64,000 bases of DNA from Arthrobacter alpinus (GCF_900105965.1 NZ_FNTV01000001.1:2852001-2916000); one strand, 5' to 3'. Positions 34,727 through 43,266 are shown, counted from the first letter of the stretch. Numbers and translations: made by a program. The notes: generated from the letters alone by a model not told the origin.

Positions 34727-34914
34727 TCGCCGAGCTCTGCCGCCGACCATCTCCCTACACACCCCATGGCAGAGACGGGGGACCCAATCTTTACGGGCCC
34801 TTCCGCATGGAAGCCCTTGGGGTTAAGCCGACGCAGCCGAGCAGTGGAATCCACTGCCGATCTGGCGTTGACCGGATTCTCTAGTCCGTTCCCGACAGCT
34901 CACCTCGCAGGCGT
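34727..34914 (+). promoter_or_regulatory. c-di-AMP riboswitch (ydaO-yuaA type)
   Basis: The conserved pieces appear in order: CGCCGAGCTCTGCCGCCGAC, then ATGGCAGAGACGGGGGACCC, a variable hairpin, GGGGTTAAGCCG, and the closing CCCGACAGCTCACCTCGCAG that pairs with the 5' end. The element ends 17 bp before a gene for a secreted cell-wall lytic-type protein, the commonest actinobacterial target of this riboswitch. c-di-AMP binding would be expected to switch the gene off. Confidence 0.88.
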
Positions 34915-34931
34915 AGAGAGGCAATAAAATC

Positions 34932-35705
34932 ATGACCGCTGCACCGCAGCGCGGCAGACGCCGCGCAGAACAAGTACGCCGCCAGTCGCTTTTTGGGCTG
35001 AGCTTCGCCCGCACCGCCCGCATGGGAACCCATGCCGCCGGTGCCGCAACATCCCCGGTCACCAAGACCGCCAAGTGCATGGCCGCCGTAGCAGTTGTTG
35101 GCGGATTGGTAGCCGCAGGCGCAATTGCCCAGCAGGTAAACCACACCGTGGACCCGACCCTGGCGAGCATGGTTTCATCCGCCGAAACTTCGGCAGCACC
35201 TGAGTCCATTTCAGCCTCGGACAACGCCACCATCAGCTTCCCCGGCCTATCCGTCACCTCGAAAGCCTCGGCAAGCGCATCGCCCAGTGCCTCGGCAACA
35301 CCGAGCGCTGCGGCGCTCGGTTCCGATGTCTTGCCCGCGGCCGCTGAGGTAACACCGGTGGCCCCGTCACCAACACCTGTCCCGGCAGTTGCTGTGGATG
35401 ACCCCGCAGCAGCAAAAGCGTACGCCGCGACACAAGTGAGCGCCCGCGGCTGGGGCGCCGGCGAAATGAGTTGCCTGACCCAACTATGGGAACGGGAATC
35501 CAACTGGCGCACCACTGCAATGAATCCCGACGGCGGAGCTTACGGGATCGTGCAGTCGCTGCCAGCTGAGAAGATGGCCAGCGTTGGCGCTGACTATCTC
35601 ACCAATTACGAGACCCAAATCAAGTGGGGCTTGAACTACATCACGGACACATACTCCACACCATGCGGCGCGTGGGCGCACTCAAATGCTGTGAACTGGT
35701 ACTAA
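34932..35705 (+). CDS. Secreted lytic transglycosylase-like protein
   Basis: 257 residues. A basic N-terminus and a membrane segment (about 50-66, MAAVAVVGGLVAAGAIAQQV) act as signal anchor. A Ser/Ala/Pro-rich linker (about 80-160) follows. The C-terminal domain has the transglycosylase-like pattern CLTQLWERESNWRTTAMNPDGGAYGIVQS...TQIKWGLNYI...YSTPCGAWAHSNAVNWY, with Glu of WERESNW as the likely catalytic acid. It would cut peptidoglycan. Expression is under the c-di-AMP riboswitch just upstream. Confidence 0.9.
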   Translation: MTAAPQRGRRRAEQVRRQSLFGLSFARTARMGTHAAGAATSPVTKTAKCMAAVAVVGGLVAAGAIAQQVNHTVDPTLASMVSSAETSAAPESISASDNATISFPGLSVTSKASASASPSASATPSAAALGSDVLPAAAEVTPVAPSPTPVPAVAVDDPAAAKAYAATQVSARGWGAGEMSCLTQLWERESNWRTTAMNPDGGAYGIVQSLPAEKMASVGADYLTNYETQIKWGLNYITDTYSTPCGAWAHSNAVNWY

Positions 35706-35720
35706 CTTTCAAGGAGGGGC

Positions 35721-36494
35721 ATGGATCGGCAGGAATATCTGGGCCTGGTTCCCATCCCCGGCGGCACCATCGCCATGCGCGACGCCCGTTCGGCAACCAC
35801 CCGCGATGTCATGTTGCGCCCGTTTTCTCTGGGCCGGATCCAACTCACCCGGGCTGATTGGTCCGCAGTAATGGACGACGCCGGGACTCCACCTTCACTG
35901 CCTCGCCTGCCTATGCATCCCCTCACCTGGTTTGACGCCATCGATTGGTGCAACGCAGCGTCAGGGATGGCTGGCTTCCCGCCGGCCTATGCCGTAGATG
36001 GACGTGAAGTTCATTGGGATGTTGGTGCCGACGGTTACCGGCTTCCCACCGAGTCCGAGTGGGAGTGGGCTGCCAGGGCAGGAACAACCACCCCGGTCTA
36101 CGGACCGTTGGCGGACATTGCCTGGACGGCGGCGGATGCTGTCGCGGGGCCGCAGCTCGTTGCCGGTAAGTTGGCGAATGACTTCGGCCTCTTCGACATG
36201 ATCGGCAACGTTTGGGAGTGGTGCTGGGATTATGCGGACACTGCCCGCTACGGCGACTACAGGAGTTTGCGCGGAGCCGGCTGGGACGATCCCCACTGGA
36301 GCGCACGCGCCTCGGTCCGCCGGGGCAGCGCCCCCGATGCACTTCTGGAAGATGTGGGATTCCGGGTTGCCCGCGGAGCAGTTGGAGTTACTGGCACCTT
36401 GTCCGCGCAGGGCTGGTCAGCCGATGCGGACAAAACACGCGCCTCCATCAAGGGGCCCCGGCCCGTCGGCTGGACACCGTTGCGCAGCCTCTAA
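35721..36494 (+). CDS. SUMF1/FGE-sulfatase domain protein lacking the FGE cysteines
   Basis: 257 residues with the SUMF1 fold: VPIPGGTIAMRD at the start, ADGYRLPTESEWEWAARAG and DMIGNVWEWCWDYAD in the middle, and GFRVARG at the end. Formylglycine-generating enzymes need two cysteines near the C-terminal strand GGSxxC...C; here that stretch is SLRGAGWDDPHWSARASVRRG with none. It is therefore unlikely to activate sulfatases and may be a C-type-lectin-like or other SUMF1-domain enzyme. It follows the transglycosylase gene by 15 bp and may share its riboswitch. Confidence 0.82.
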   Translation: MDRQEYLGLVPIPGGTIAMRDARSATTRDVMLRPFSLGRIQLTRADWSAVMDDAGTPPSLPRLPMHPLTWFDAIDWCNAASGMAGFPPAYAVDGREVHWDVGADGYRLPTESEWEWAARAGTTTPVYGPLADIAWTAADAVAGPQLVAGKLANDFGLFDMIGNVWEWCWDYADTARYGDYRSLRGAGWDDPHWSARASVRRGSAPDALLEDVGFRVARGAVGVTGTLSAQGWSADADKTRASIKGPRPVGWTPLRSL

Positions 36495-36511
36495 ACCCCT
36501 TCGCAACGAAA

Positions 36512-36575
36512 AATGACACCGATTCCGCTTTACGACACCGGGATATCGGTGTCGTAAAGCGGAATCGGTGTCATT
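36512..36575. repeat. Perfect 29-bp inverted repeat with 6-base centre
   Basis: Arms 36512-36540 and 36547-36575 are exactly complementary, around GGATAT. Each arm contains GACACCG twice. It lies between the convergent SUMF1-domain gene and upp. It may be a strong bidirectional terminator, but the length and perfection are unusual; a mobile palindromic repeat is an alternative. Confidence 0.85.
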
Positions 36576-36586
36576 GGCTAAATTCT

Positions 36587-37225
36587 TTAGTCCACGACGC
36601 CGTAGAGGCGGTCGCCGGCGTCGCCCAGGCCCGGAACAATGTAGGAGTTCTCGTCGAGGCCCTCATCGATGGAGGCCAGGACAACGTGAACGTTGTCGCG
36701 GTCGCCGTGAGCGGCTTCGAGCTTGGCCAGACCCTCCGGCGCGGCAAGCAGGCAGATGCAGGTGATGTCCGCGGCGCCGCGATCAAAGAGGAACTTGAAG
36801 GCCTCGATCAAGGTTCCACCGGTGGCCAACATGGGATCGAGCACGTAGACCTGACGGCCCGTGAGGTCCTCCGGAAGGCGCTCGGCGTAGGTGATGGCCT
36901 CGAGGGTTTCCTCGTTGCGTGCCATGCCCAGAAAGCCGACTTCGGCGGTGGGCAGGAGGCGGGTCATGCCCTCGAGCATGCCGAGCCCGGCGCGCAGAAT
37001 CGGCACGACCAAAGGCGTGGGCTTGACCAGTCCGGTGCCAATGGCGCTGGTAACGGGGGTTTCGATGTTGACCGGTTCCACACGCACTTGGCGGGTTGCT
37101 TCATAGGCCAACAACGTGACCAGTTCTTCGGTCAGCTGACGAAAAATGGGGGACGGAGTGTTCTTGTCCCGCAGAACGGTCAATTTGTGGGCAATAAGCG
37201 GATGATCCGCAACGAATACGCGCAT
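36587..37225 (-). CDS. upp: Uracil phosphoribosyltransferase
   Basis: 212 residues, near the family's usual ~210. The PRPP loop [17 protein letters not shown] is complete and the C-terminal uracil-binding [15 protein letters not shown] is intact. It makes UMP from uracil and PRPP in pyrimidine salvage. Divergent from tadA with 22 bp between the starts. Confidence 0.97.
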   Translation of the reverse strand: MRVFVADHPLIAHKLTVLRDKNTPSPIFRQLTEELVTLLAYEATRQVRVEPVNIETPVTSAIGTGLVKPTPLVVPILRAGLGMLEGMTRLLPTAEVGFLGMARNEETLEAITYAERLPEDLTGRQVYVLDPMLATGGTLIEAFKFLFDRGAADITCICLLAAPEGLAKLEAAHGDRDNVHVVLASIDEGLDENSYIVPGLGDAGDRLYGVVD

Positions 37226-37247
37226 AAATAAAAGCTACCATTGAGCC

Positions 37248-37742
37248 GTGCCCAATTCCCCTAAAATCCCGCGATTCGAGACCACCACCACGGCACTTCA
37301 CGCCCAATGGATGGGCCTTGCACTCTCGGAAGCACAGCGCGCCTTATTGACGGCGGATGTGCCGATTGGCGCCGTCGTCATTGGACCGTCCGGGGAGATC
37401 CTTGGTTTGGGCCGCAACGAACGTGAAGCGCATGGGGATCCGACGGCGCACGCGGAGATTGTCGCGATCCGTGAGGCTGCCGCAAAATTGGGCGAATGGC
37501 GGCTGTCCGATTGCACGCTGGTCGTGACGCTTGAGCCGTGCACCATGTGTGCCGGGGCGATCGTGCTGGCGAGAATTCCGCGCGTCGTTTTCGGTGCGTG
37601 GGATGAAAAGGCGGGCGCGGCCGGGTCGGTCTTTGATGTGTTGCGCGAGCGCCGGCTAAATCACTGGGTTGAAGTATTTCCGGGAGTTCGCGAAGAGGAG
37701 TGCGCGGCGCTGCTCAAGGACTTTTTCGGCAACCACCGCTAG
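37248..37742 (+). CDS. tadA: tRNA-specific adenosine deaminase TadA
   Basis: 164 residues, zinc-dependent deaminase. Motifs HAEIVAIREAA (catalytic Glu, zinc His) and EPCTMCAGAI (two zinc Cys) are followed by ARIPRVVFGAWDEKAGAAGS, a TadA hallmark. It edits A34 to inosine, which the tRNA-Arg(ACG) at 15447 needs. A GTG start is used. The stop overlaps by 4 bp with the stop of the convergent lipoprotein gene. Confidence 0.93.
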   Translation: MPNSPKIPRFETTTTALHAQWMGLALSEAQRALLTADVPIGAVVIGPSGEILGLGRNEREAHGDPTAHAEIVAIREAAAKLGEWRLSDCTLVVTLEPCTMCAGAIVLARIPRVVFGAWDEKAGAAGSVFDVLRERRLNHWVEVFPGVREEECAALLKDFFGNHR

Positions 37743-38209
37743 AGCTTGGGTGTGATGGTCAACGGCGCCGATGGCATGACACAAGAGACACGTTCGATGC
37801 CCGTTCCTGCTGCGAGGCCCACGCGGTTGTTCCGCCCGGTGTCATCACACCAATCCAGGTTGTGCGGATAAGCGCTCACCATTCCTGGGCCGGGGACGGC
37901 AGTGGCCGGGAGGTCAAGCATGATACTGAACCCGCCGGCGTCGTTCATGGGAGCGAGTTCCGTGACGATCGTGGCTCCGGAAGCGTCCATCACTTCCACC
38001 TGGATCTGGGCACCATCGCCGTATCGGGGATCGCATGTGGCGTCTTCGGCACTGATCGAGAGGCTCCCGCCGGCGCTGGCGGTGTCCTGACTCAAGGAAA
38101 ACGGCGGCGGGAAGCACGCCTGCGACGCGGGAAACTGCGAACACGAGACCACCCCGGCTGCGGCAAGCAAGATTGTGCCTGCCGCCGCAGTAGTTCTCAG
38201 CCATCGCAT
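37739..38209 (-). CDS. Putative secreted lipoprotein of unknown function
   Basis: 156 residues. The start at 38209 has AAGGTGG 5 bases upstream. A signal peptide (MRWLRTTAAAGTILLAAAGVVSC) ends in a lipobox-like VVSC. The mature part has six cysteines and a beta-sandwich look (GSLSISAEDATC... GAQIQVEVMDASGATIVTELAP), like immunoglobulin-fold secreted proteins. No function is recognised. Confidence 0.78.
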   Translation of the reverse strand: MRWLRTTAAAGTILLAAAGVVSCSQFPASQACFPPPFSLSQDTASAGGSLSISAEDATCDPRYGDGAQIQVEVMDASGATIVTELAPMNDAGGFSIMLDLPATAVPGPGMVSAYPHNLDWCDDTGRNNRVGLAAGTGIERVSCVMPSAPLTITPKL

Positions 38210-38220
38210 GCGGGCCACCT

Positions 38221-39402
38221 TTACTTGTTGGCGTCGTTGATGGCGTCGATTCGCTTTTGCCGGCTCGCAGGAGAATCGAGGCTGAACGACCGAAAATCAC
38301 CCAGATCCTCGCGAATGAAGTCCTCAACCTCCGCGATCCGCTTTGTCACGGCCTTTGTCGGGGCGTCGAAGAGCCAATGGGCAATGCGCTCGTGCCCGGG
38401 ATCGTACTGCCACAGGCCGATGATGCGGCCGCGATCAACGATGGGGTGATCCGGCAAATCGGCCTGGAGCGCGAGCTTGGCGCTGAGCAGCTGGCGGTCC
38501 CGATCATCCTCGGCAAAGTGATTGGCGGCGTTGCGGCGCAGCAGGAAGAGGGAGTCGGTGCCCGCGAGCAACTGGATTTGCTCGTCCTTTGGGGCTACGA
38601 AGTTGGCTGATTCTTCCGCATCCGCAGGAAGCATCCACAAGCCGGGAGTGTCGGAGTCCGGGGATTCCACGGCCCCCGCGGCTGCGAGCGCGGCCTTGGT
38701 TTGGGCAACCGTGAAGGCCGTGAACCATTGGGTTTGGTTGAGCGTGGCGCCACCCGTCCAGCCCAGATACTTCTCCATCAGCTTCGCGCGGGACTGATCC
38801 GCTGTTTCCGCAGCCGGGCTCAGACCCCACATGGTGTAGGCGTAGCGCTGCTGGTCCATCCTCCCGTTGACGGGCACACGGCGTATCCTGCCGTCGGCTT
38901 GCAACAGTCCAAGGACCGTAGGGAGAGTTGTGGAGGCGCCCTTCTTCTTGCCTTCCTCCCCCAGACTGTGCACGGCATCGCCCAGCTGATCCTTGAGCTG
39001 CTTGGGATCCAGGGGCTGACCCGCATCCTGGAGAACCTGCAGTGTCTTGTCAGTCAGCTCCGTGACCTCGCCGCGTTCGACGCCGAGCTTGTCCAGAATC
39101 TTCACGGTCGCCTCGGCTGCCCCTTGGCCAAGCTTCAGCGCCCAGGCGAAGTCGCCTGCTCCCAGCACATAGGTGCAGCCCCGCGCCGTCGGAAGTTCAT
39201 GGATGCGCAGGGCGGCCACATCGGCGTCGGCCTGTTCGCGCCGGATGCCTGCCCTGGAGAACAGCGTGAGGTACGGATTGGCGCCGCCCACCGATCGTGC
39301 CCACCCCGCTTTGGCGAACACCTCCGCGGCGTTGTTGCCCGAAAGCGAGCCGTCCAGGCCTTGTTTGTGCCAGCTCCAGGCACGTTGCGTTGCACTGTCC
39401 AT
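38221..39402 (-). CDS. Winged-helix DNA-binding protein, AlkZ/YcaQ-like (HTH_42)
   Basis: 393 residues of the HTH_42 family. Typical segments are the N-terminal AWSWHKQGLDGS, LPTARGCTYVLGAGDFAWALKLG, a winged helix near 110-180 and the C-terminal DHPIVDRGRIIGLWQYDPGHERIAHWLFD. Family members AlkZ and YcaQ are DNA glycosylases for interstrand crosslinks and alkylated bases; I cannot confirm the catalytic QxQ/QxD motif, so enzyme activity is uncertain. It lies 11 bp before the lipoprotein gene and may be co-transcribed. Confidence 0.85.
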   Translation of the reverse strand: MDSATQRAWSWHKQGLDGSLSGNNAAEVFAKAGWARSVGGANPYLTLFSRAGIRREQADADVAALRIHELPTARGCTYVLGAGDFAWALKLGQGAAEATVKILDKLGVERGEVTELTDKTLQVLQDAGQPLDPKQLKDQLGDAVHSLGEEGKKKGASTTLPTVLGLLQADGRIRRVPVNGRMDQQRYAYTMWGLSPAAETADQSRAKLMEKYLGWTGGATLNQTQWFTAFTVAQTKAALAAAGAVESPDSDTPGLWMLPADAEESANFVAPKDEQIQLLAGTDSLFLLRRNAANHFAEDDRDRQLLSAKLALQADLPDHPIVDRGRIIGLWQYDPGHERIAHWLFDAPTKAVTKRIAEVEDFIREDLGDFRSFSLDSPASRQKRIDAINDANK

Positions 39403-39483
39403 GTGCTCATCCTGCCCTATTCATGAACGGGCGTCTTGGCTCATTTTTGATGTTGGGCTTTGAGCCGGTAAGGTTGACGCGTT

Positions 39484-39570
39484 GGTGACGTGTCCGAGCG
39501 GCCGAAGGTGCAACACTCGAAATGTTGTTCAGGTGAGAGCCTGACGTGGGTTCAAATCCCACCGTCACCG
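39484..39570 (+). tRNA. tRNA-Ser (anticodon CGA), prophage integration target
   Basis: An 87-base class II tRNA: acceptor GGTGACG/CGTCACC with G as discriminator, anticodon stem CAACA/TGTTG around CTCGAAA (anticodon CGA), a long variable arm and the T-arm GTGGGTTCAAATCCCAC. Its 3' end is followed by a terminator and a tyrosine integrase gene, so the phage attachment site most likely lies in the 3' part and leaves the tRNA intact. Confidence 0.96.
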
Positions 39571-39580
39571 CGTAGAGTAA
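39540..39580. other. Probable attL region
   Basis: The T-arm and acceptor end of tRNA-Ser with the first bases after it. Integrases of this type usually recombine within such a tRNA 3' end. The exact core cannot be set because the other end is missing. Confidence 0.5.
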
Positions 39581-39611
39581 CCCCGTAGATCCTTTGATCT
39601 ACGGGGTTTTT
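39581..39611. terminator. Terminator after tRNA-Ser
   Basis: CCCCGTAGAT and ATCTACGGGG form a perfect 10-bp stem with a T run, on the phage side of the tRNA. Confidence 0.88.
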
Positions 39612-39679
39612 CTTTGCCCCGAACGATCGGTGTTGACTCAGACGCCGGTTTTGTTGATTCATGCTCAAGGAGGCATTCG

Positions 39680-40816
39680 GTGGCAAGCATAAGAGTGAAC
39701 ACACTAAGGGACGGGACGCACACGTGGACGGTCCTGTGGCGAGACCCGATCAAGGGCCATAAATCCAAGACCTACCCGGTGGAGGAAAAGGCTGAAGAAC
39801 TCGCTGAGTTTCTCACTGCGAACCGCAACAGCCACACTCTTGCCAACAAGGCGAAGGGCATCAAGAAATCCAAATCCCCCAACGTTGCTGAAATTATCAG
39901 CCGACACATCGACCAACTGGGCGGCGACGTAGAGCCTGGAACGAAGGGGACATACAGGGGCATGGTCCCCATCTATTTCCCTCAAGCAGGACTCGGCGGG
40001 ACACCCATAGATAAGCTCACCGTCAAGGCTGTCAGGGATTGGTTTGACGCCATGGAGCGCGCACCCAAGACGAAGAAGAACGTTCATGCCCTACTATCAG
40101 CGGCCCTAAGAACTGAACTTCGGTCATCAGATCCCCGCATAACAAGCAACGTTGCTGAGGGCATCCGCACTCCAAAGTCCACCAAGAGGACCAAGGACCC
40201 GGTGTTCTTGACGAAACAAGAAGTCTCCGACTTGGTAGATGCCATGCCCGACGAGGTTTATAAGCGGATGGTGGATCTCATTGCCTATACCGGAATGCGC
40301 TTCGGTGAGGTTACGGCGCTACATGGACGCAACGTCAGCCACTACAGGGGACGTGTGCAAATTAGAGTTCGTGAGGCATGGAAGCGGCACGCTGGGAAGG
40401 ATCTAGGGCAACCACTAGGCGCTCCAAAGACCTCCAAGGGAACGCGGACCATAACACTTGGCTCAAAGGCGGCAGAGCGCTTCCTGCCATGGGCGGAGGA
40501 TATTGCGGATGACGAGCTGGTGTTCAAAGTTCCATCGACTGGGACGCACATAACGAGTTCCTACTTTGGGCGCATCGTCTGGAATCCCGCCGTCGAATCA
40601 CTAATGGATACAAGCGATGGCAAGAAGAAGAAGCTGCACTCACGCCCTACCCCGCACGATTTGAGGCACACGCACGCGTCGATGCTGATAGAGCAAGGCA
40701 ACGATCTGGTGGTTATCCAAGATCGGCTAGGGCATGAGTCGATCACCACAACGGTGGGAACATATGGACATCTGCGGATCGACGCAGACGCCAACGCTGC
40801 TGACTCACTCGACTAG
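39680..40816 (+). CDS. int: Tyrosine-type phage integrase
   Basis: 378 residues. An arm-binding N-terminus (VASIRVNTLRDGTHTWTVLWRD) and SAM-like core domain precede the catalytic part, where Arg207 (TGMRFGE), His326 and Arg329 (HDLRH), His352 (GHESITTT) and Tyr362 (TYGHL) are all present. The GTG at 39680 has AAGGAGG 6 bases upstream and is preferred to the longer open frame that begins at 39614 inside the terminator region. It integrates and, with an unseen excisionase, excises the phage at tRNA-Ser. Confidence 0.95.
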   Translation: MASIRVNTLRDGTHTWTVLWRDPIKGHKSKTYPVEEKAEELAEFLTANRNSHTLANKAKGIKKSKSPNVAEIISRHIDQLGGDVEPGTKGTYRGMVPIYFPQAGLGGTPIDKLTVKAVRDWFDAMERAPKTKKNVHALLSAALRTELRSSDPRITSNVAEGIRTPKSTKRTKDPVFLTKQEVSDLVDAMPDEVYKRMVDLIAYTGMRFGEVTALHGRNVSHYRGRVQIRVREAWKRHAGKDLGQPLGAPKTSKGTRTITLGSKAAERFLPWAEDIADDELVFKVPSTGTHITSSYFGRIVWNPAVESLMDTSDGKKKKLHSRPTPHDLRHTHASMLIEQGNDLVVIQDRLGHESITTTVGTYGHLRIDADANAADSLD

Positions 40817-40894
40817 TGCCGACATAATAGTGCGATGTCACACCCTGCATATAGACTGCAATTTCATACACTGGCACCACTTTATGGGGAACAA

Positions 40895-41353
40895 ATGAAG
40901 AAGATCATCACGGCTCTGGCCATCGCCGCGGCGCTTGCGCTCACCGGCTGCTCAGCCGCCACGGACACCGCAGACTCTAGCAAGGCTGCAAGCTCAGAAA
41001 CGAAGGCACCCGACGCGCCAGCCGCGGAAGAAAAGAAAGCTGACGATGTTCCGAGTGAATACAAGTCAGCACTAAAGAGTGCCGAGAACTACAACAAAAT
41101 CATGCCGATGAGCAAGGCTGGCCTATTGGCACAACTGACCAGCGATGCTGGTGACAAGTTCTCTCCGGAGGCCGGACAGTATGCCGTTGACACCATCAAG
41201 GCAGACTGGAATGCGAACGCTCTGAAGTCTGCAAAGAACTACCAGGACATGATGTCAATGTCTCCCGAAGGTATTCGCGAGCAGTTGACTAGTGAGGCCG
41301 GAGACAAGTACACCGCCGAAGAAGCTGACTACGCCGTCTCGAATCTCGGCTGA
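40895..41353 (+). CDS. ltp: Ltp-family lipoprotein, probable superinfection exclusion
   Basis: 152 residues. The signal peptide MKKIITALAIAAALALTGC ends in a lipobox (Cys19). An acidic Ala-rich linker is followed by two copies of the Ltp repeat (helix-turn-helix pairs): SEYKSALKSAENYNKIMPMSKAG... and ANALKSAKNYQDMMSMSPEG.... The prototype, from Streptococcus thermophilus phage TP-J34, sits next to its integrase and blocks DNA injection by related phages. The same gene position here supports the same role. The start at 40895 has GGGGA upstream; an earlier start in the same frame would precede the signal peptide. Confidence 0.85.
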   Translation: MKKIITALAIAAALALTGCSAATDTADSSKAASSETKAPDAPAAEEKKADDVPSEYKSALKSAENYNKIMPMSKAGLLAQLTSDAGDKFSPEAGQYAVDTIKADWNANALKSAKNYQDMMSMSPEGIREQLTSEAGDKYTAEEADYAVSNLG

Positions 41354-41368
41354 TTTCGGGCAACAAAA

Positions 41369-41400
41369 AATGGCGGCACCCGGTGAGGGGTGCCGCCATT
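41369..41400. terminator. Bidirectional terminator between ltp and the holin gene
   Basis: Arms AATGGCGGCACCC and GGGTGCCGCCATT form a 13-bp stem, preceded by an A run that acts as T run for the leftward late transcript. It separates the lysogeny and lysis genes. Confidence 0.85.
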
Positions 41401-41401
41401 G

Positions 41402-41728
41402 TTATGCGTCGTCGCGGGTTGCGAGGTGGTAAGTGTCCGTCAGGTTGGGTTCCGCTACATCGGTCTTGGGCTTCGGCTCAGCACCCAGCCCAACGCGCTG
41501 CAGGAGCTCGTTGACGTACGGGACGGCCATGAGTCGGGTGATTGCTGCGGACACGCCAAGGAAGACGGCCAGTGCGCCTCCTGCTGCTTCTGCCGAGTCG
41601 CCTGTGATCGCTGCGACCACGAGTGGGGCGGCGACTGCGAGGCCGATCACGAGCTGCAACACTGTCCGCGCCACAGCTTTCCATGGGTACTGTTCCTGTG
41701 TGGACACTGCCACCCGCCGGCCGGTCAC
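41402..41728 (-). CDS. Putative holin
   Basis: 108 residues with two membrane segments (about 20-41 and 50-75: AVARTVLQLVIGLAVAAPLVVAAI and AAGGALAVFLGVSAAITRLM) and a charged C-terminal tail. Its GTG start overlaps the endolysin stop as GTGA. Small two-helix proteins in this position usually form the lysis pore. It is the last gene of the leftward late transcript. Confidence 0.65.
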   Translation of the reverse strand: MTGRRVAVSTQEQYPWKAVARTVLQLVIGLAVAAPLVVAAITGDSAEAAGGALAVFLGVSAAITRLMAVPYVNELLQRVGLGAEPKPKTDVAEPNLTDTYHLATRDDA

Positions 41729-42585
41729 TTGTCACCGCCAGCCACAGTTACGTCCACCTTCACGACAGACTCAGCAATGGAAGCCTTCACGGCGTCCTTG
41801 ATCTGGTCCACCGTCGCACCATCAGATGCCGCTGCTGCTGCGACGGCCGCGAGAACTTGAATGACATGGTCATCGTTCCAGGCAATCATCAGCCCGAGTG
41901 AAGTCTTCCGGCCCTTCATGGCGCCGGCACTAGTCATGGGTCGGCTCATGACCTCATCGACAACACGCTTCACTCGGTCACCGCGGCCCCATGGCGTGCA
42001 GAGTTCCGCGTAAATATCTTCTTGCTGCTTATCTGTCAGTGCCATGAGAAAGCCTTCTTCCTTGATTGGTGTGATGTTCCCGGACTGCGGGTTGGCGGGC
42101 TGGAATTCTGATTCCCAGAGATCCCAGTCGGCGGGGCTGTTGTAGTCGGCGGGGTTGCCGGCCACAGCGTCGCCCCAGTAGTAGTCGAAGACGGCTGAGA
42201 CGTGGATGTGGTCGCCGTGCCAGTCAGTTCCGGTGTAGGCGACCCACTCCCAGCCGGTGTGGTCGCCTGCGATTCGGCCACGATGGATGATGTAGGCGAG
42301 CCGGTCAGGATGGCCGGGGATTGAGCCGCGCTTGCCCTCGGCTCGGAGCCGTTCGGCAAGGTCGATGCCCTGCGCTTCGGTCAGGTTGCCGGGCCCGACA
42401 AAGATGTCCATGGCGTGGGCTTGCCCGTTCGCGTCGGCGTTGTGGCCGGAGACATTCCCTGCTGACTTGTAGCCGGTCACGAATTCGTAAGTGCGCGCCG
42501 GGTTGCCGTAGACCTTGCGCAGCTTCGAGGCAAGAACTGTGAGGCCACCATTCGGCCCTGCGTAGGGGATTAGAAGATTGACCAT
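41725..42585 (-). CDS. Endolysin with M15-type (D-Ala-D-Ala carboxypeptidase-like) domain
   Basis: 286 residues. The N-terminal ~170 residues have the metal-peptidase pattern: GQAHAMDIFV (His57, Asp60) and WHGDHIHVS (His126/His128). It would cut peptide bonds in peptidoglycan. A linker and a C-terminal ~100-residue helical region (MALTDKQQEDIYAELCTPWGRGDRVKRV...) follow, probably for cell-wall binding or multimer formation. AAGGAGG precedes the ATG. It has no signal peptide, so release depends on the holin. Confidence 0.82.
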   Translation of the reverse strand: MVNLLIPYAGPNGGLTVLASKLRKVYGNPARTYEFVTGYKSAGNVSGHNADANGQAHAMDIFVGPGNLTEAQGIDLAERLRAEGKRGSIPGHPDRLAYIIHRGRIAGDHTGWEWVAYTGTDWHGDHIHVSAVFDYYWGDAVAGNPADYNSPADWDLWESEFQPANPQSGNITPIKEEGFLMALTDKQQEDIYAELCTPWGRGDRVKRVVDEVMSRPMTSAGAMKGRKTSLGLMIAWNDDHVIQVLAAVAAAAASDGATVDQIKDAVKASIAESVVKVDVTVAGGDK

Positions 42586-42594
42586 GCGCCCTCC

Positions 42595-43266
42595 TTAGGG
42601 GGTTGGTTCTGCTGTTGATTCGGGCTTTGATTCGACTTTGCAGGGACCGGATGAGTGGTCGGTGGTGCCGTCTGTGTAGGTGATCTGCCAATAGGACTCA
42701 TCACCGTCACCCACACACTGGACGTCAGCAACCCCGCGCCCGTTGGCGCCAGTCGTTCCGGTCGCCCCCGTGGCTCCCGGTGCGCCGTCCTTACCTGCCG
42801 GTCCAGCTGGGCCGGGAACGCCTGGCTCACCCGCGTTGCCTGGTTGGCCTTGTATGGATTGACCATCGGTACCCGCGGCACCGGGAACGGTTGAATCTTT
42901 TCCGTCCTTGCCTGCCGGACCGCTGGGGCCTGGGACGGTGGAGTCCGCCCCATCTTCACCGTCGAGGCCGTCCTTGCCGGGATCACCCTTAGGCCCGGGG
43001 ATCGCCTGCGAGGGGTCCTCCTGAACCTGCGTAGCCTTTTCGCACACGTCCCTGTCGTCAACGAGCAGCGTGCCGCTTGTGTCGCAAATGCGAATGATGT
43101 CCGCGGAAAGCGTTTGAGAGTTGGCCTGAGCTGTGCGGGTGTCGGACTGGGCTTTGAGCTGGAGGCCGACGGTCAGCATCACCCCGATGAGGATGATGCA
43201 CCAGAACAGGATCGCCAACCACCTAGGCGGGAAAGGCCGTGCGTGATTTCCAGTGGAGTCATTCAT
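42595..43266 (-). CDS. Membrane-anchored collagen-like phage protein
   Basis: 223 residues. A membrane segment (about 14-36, PRWLAILFWCIILIGVMLTVGL) is followed by a coiled region with a Cys pair and then about 27 Gly-X-Y triplets, for example GPKGDPGKDGLDGEDGADS. A small Cys-containing C-terminal domain ends it (CVGDGDESYWQITYTDG). Collagen-like stretches trimerise. It lies between tail fiber and endolysin genes. It could be part of the lysis machinery (spanin-like reach) or a virion fiber; I cannot decide. Confidence 0.8.
   Translation of the reverse strand: MNDSTGNHARPFPPRWLAILFWCIILIGVMLTVGLQLKAQSDTRTAQANSQTLSADIIRICDTSGTLLVDDRDVCEKATQVQEDPSQAIPGPKGDPGKDGLDGEDGADSTVPGPSGPAGKDGKDSTVPGAAGTDGQSIQGQPGNAGEPGVPGPAGPAGKDGAPGATGATGTTGANGRGVADVQCVGDGDESYWQITYTDGTTDHSSGPCKVESKPESTAEPTP

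Noticed and set aside
35721..36494. Formylglycine-generating enzyme for sulfatases
   Set aside because: The cysteines required for that chemistry are absent and no sulfatase gene is present.
39614..39679. Longer integrase start
   Set aside because: It begins just past the tRNA terminator; the GTG at 39680 has an excellent ribosome binding site and the family's usual N-terminus.
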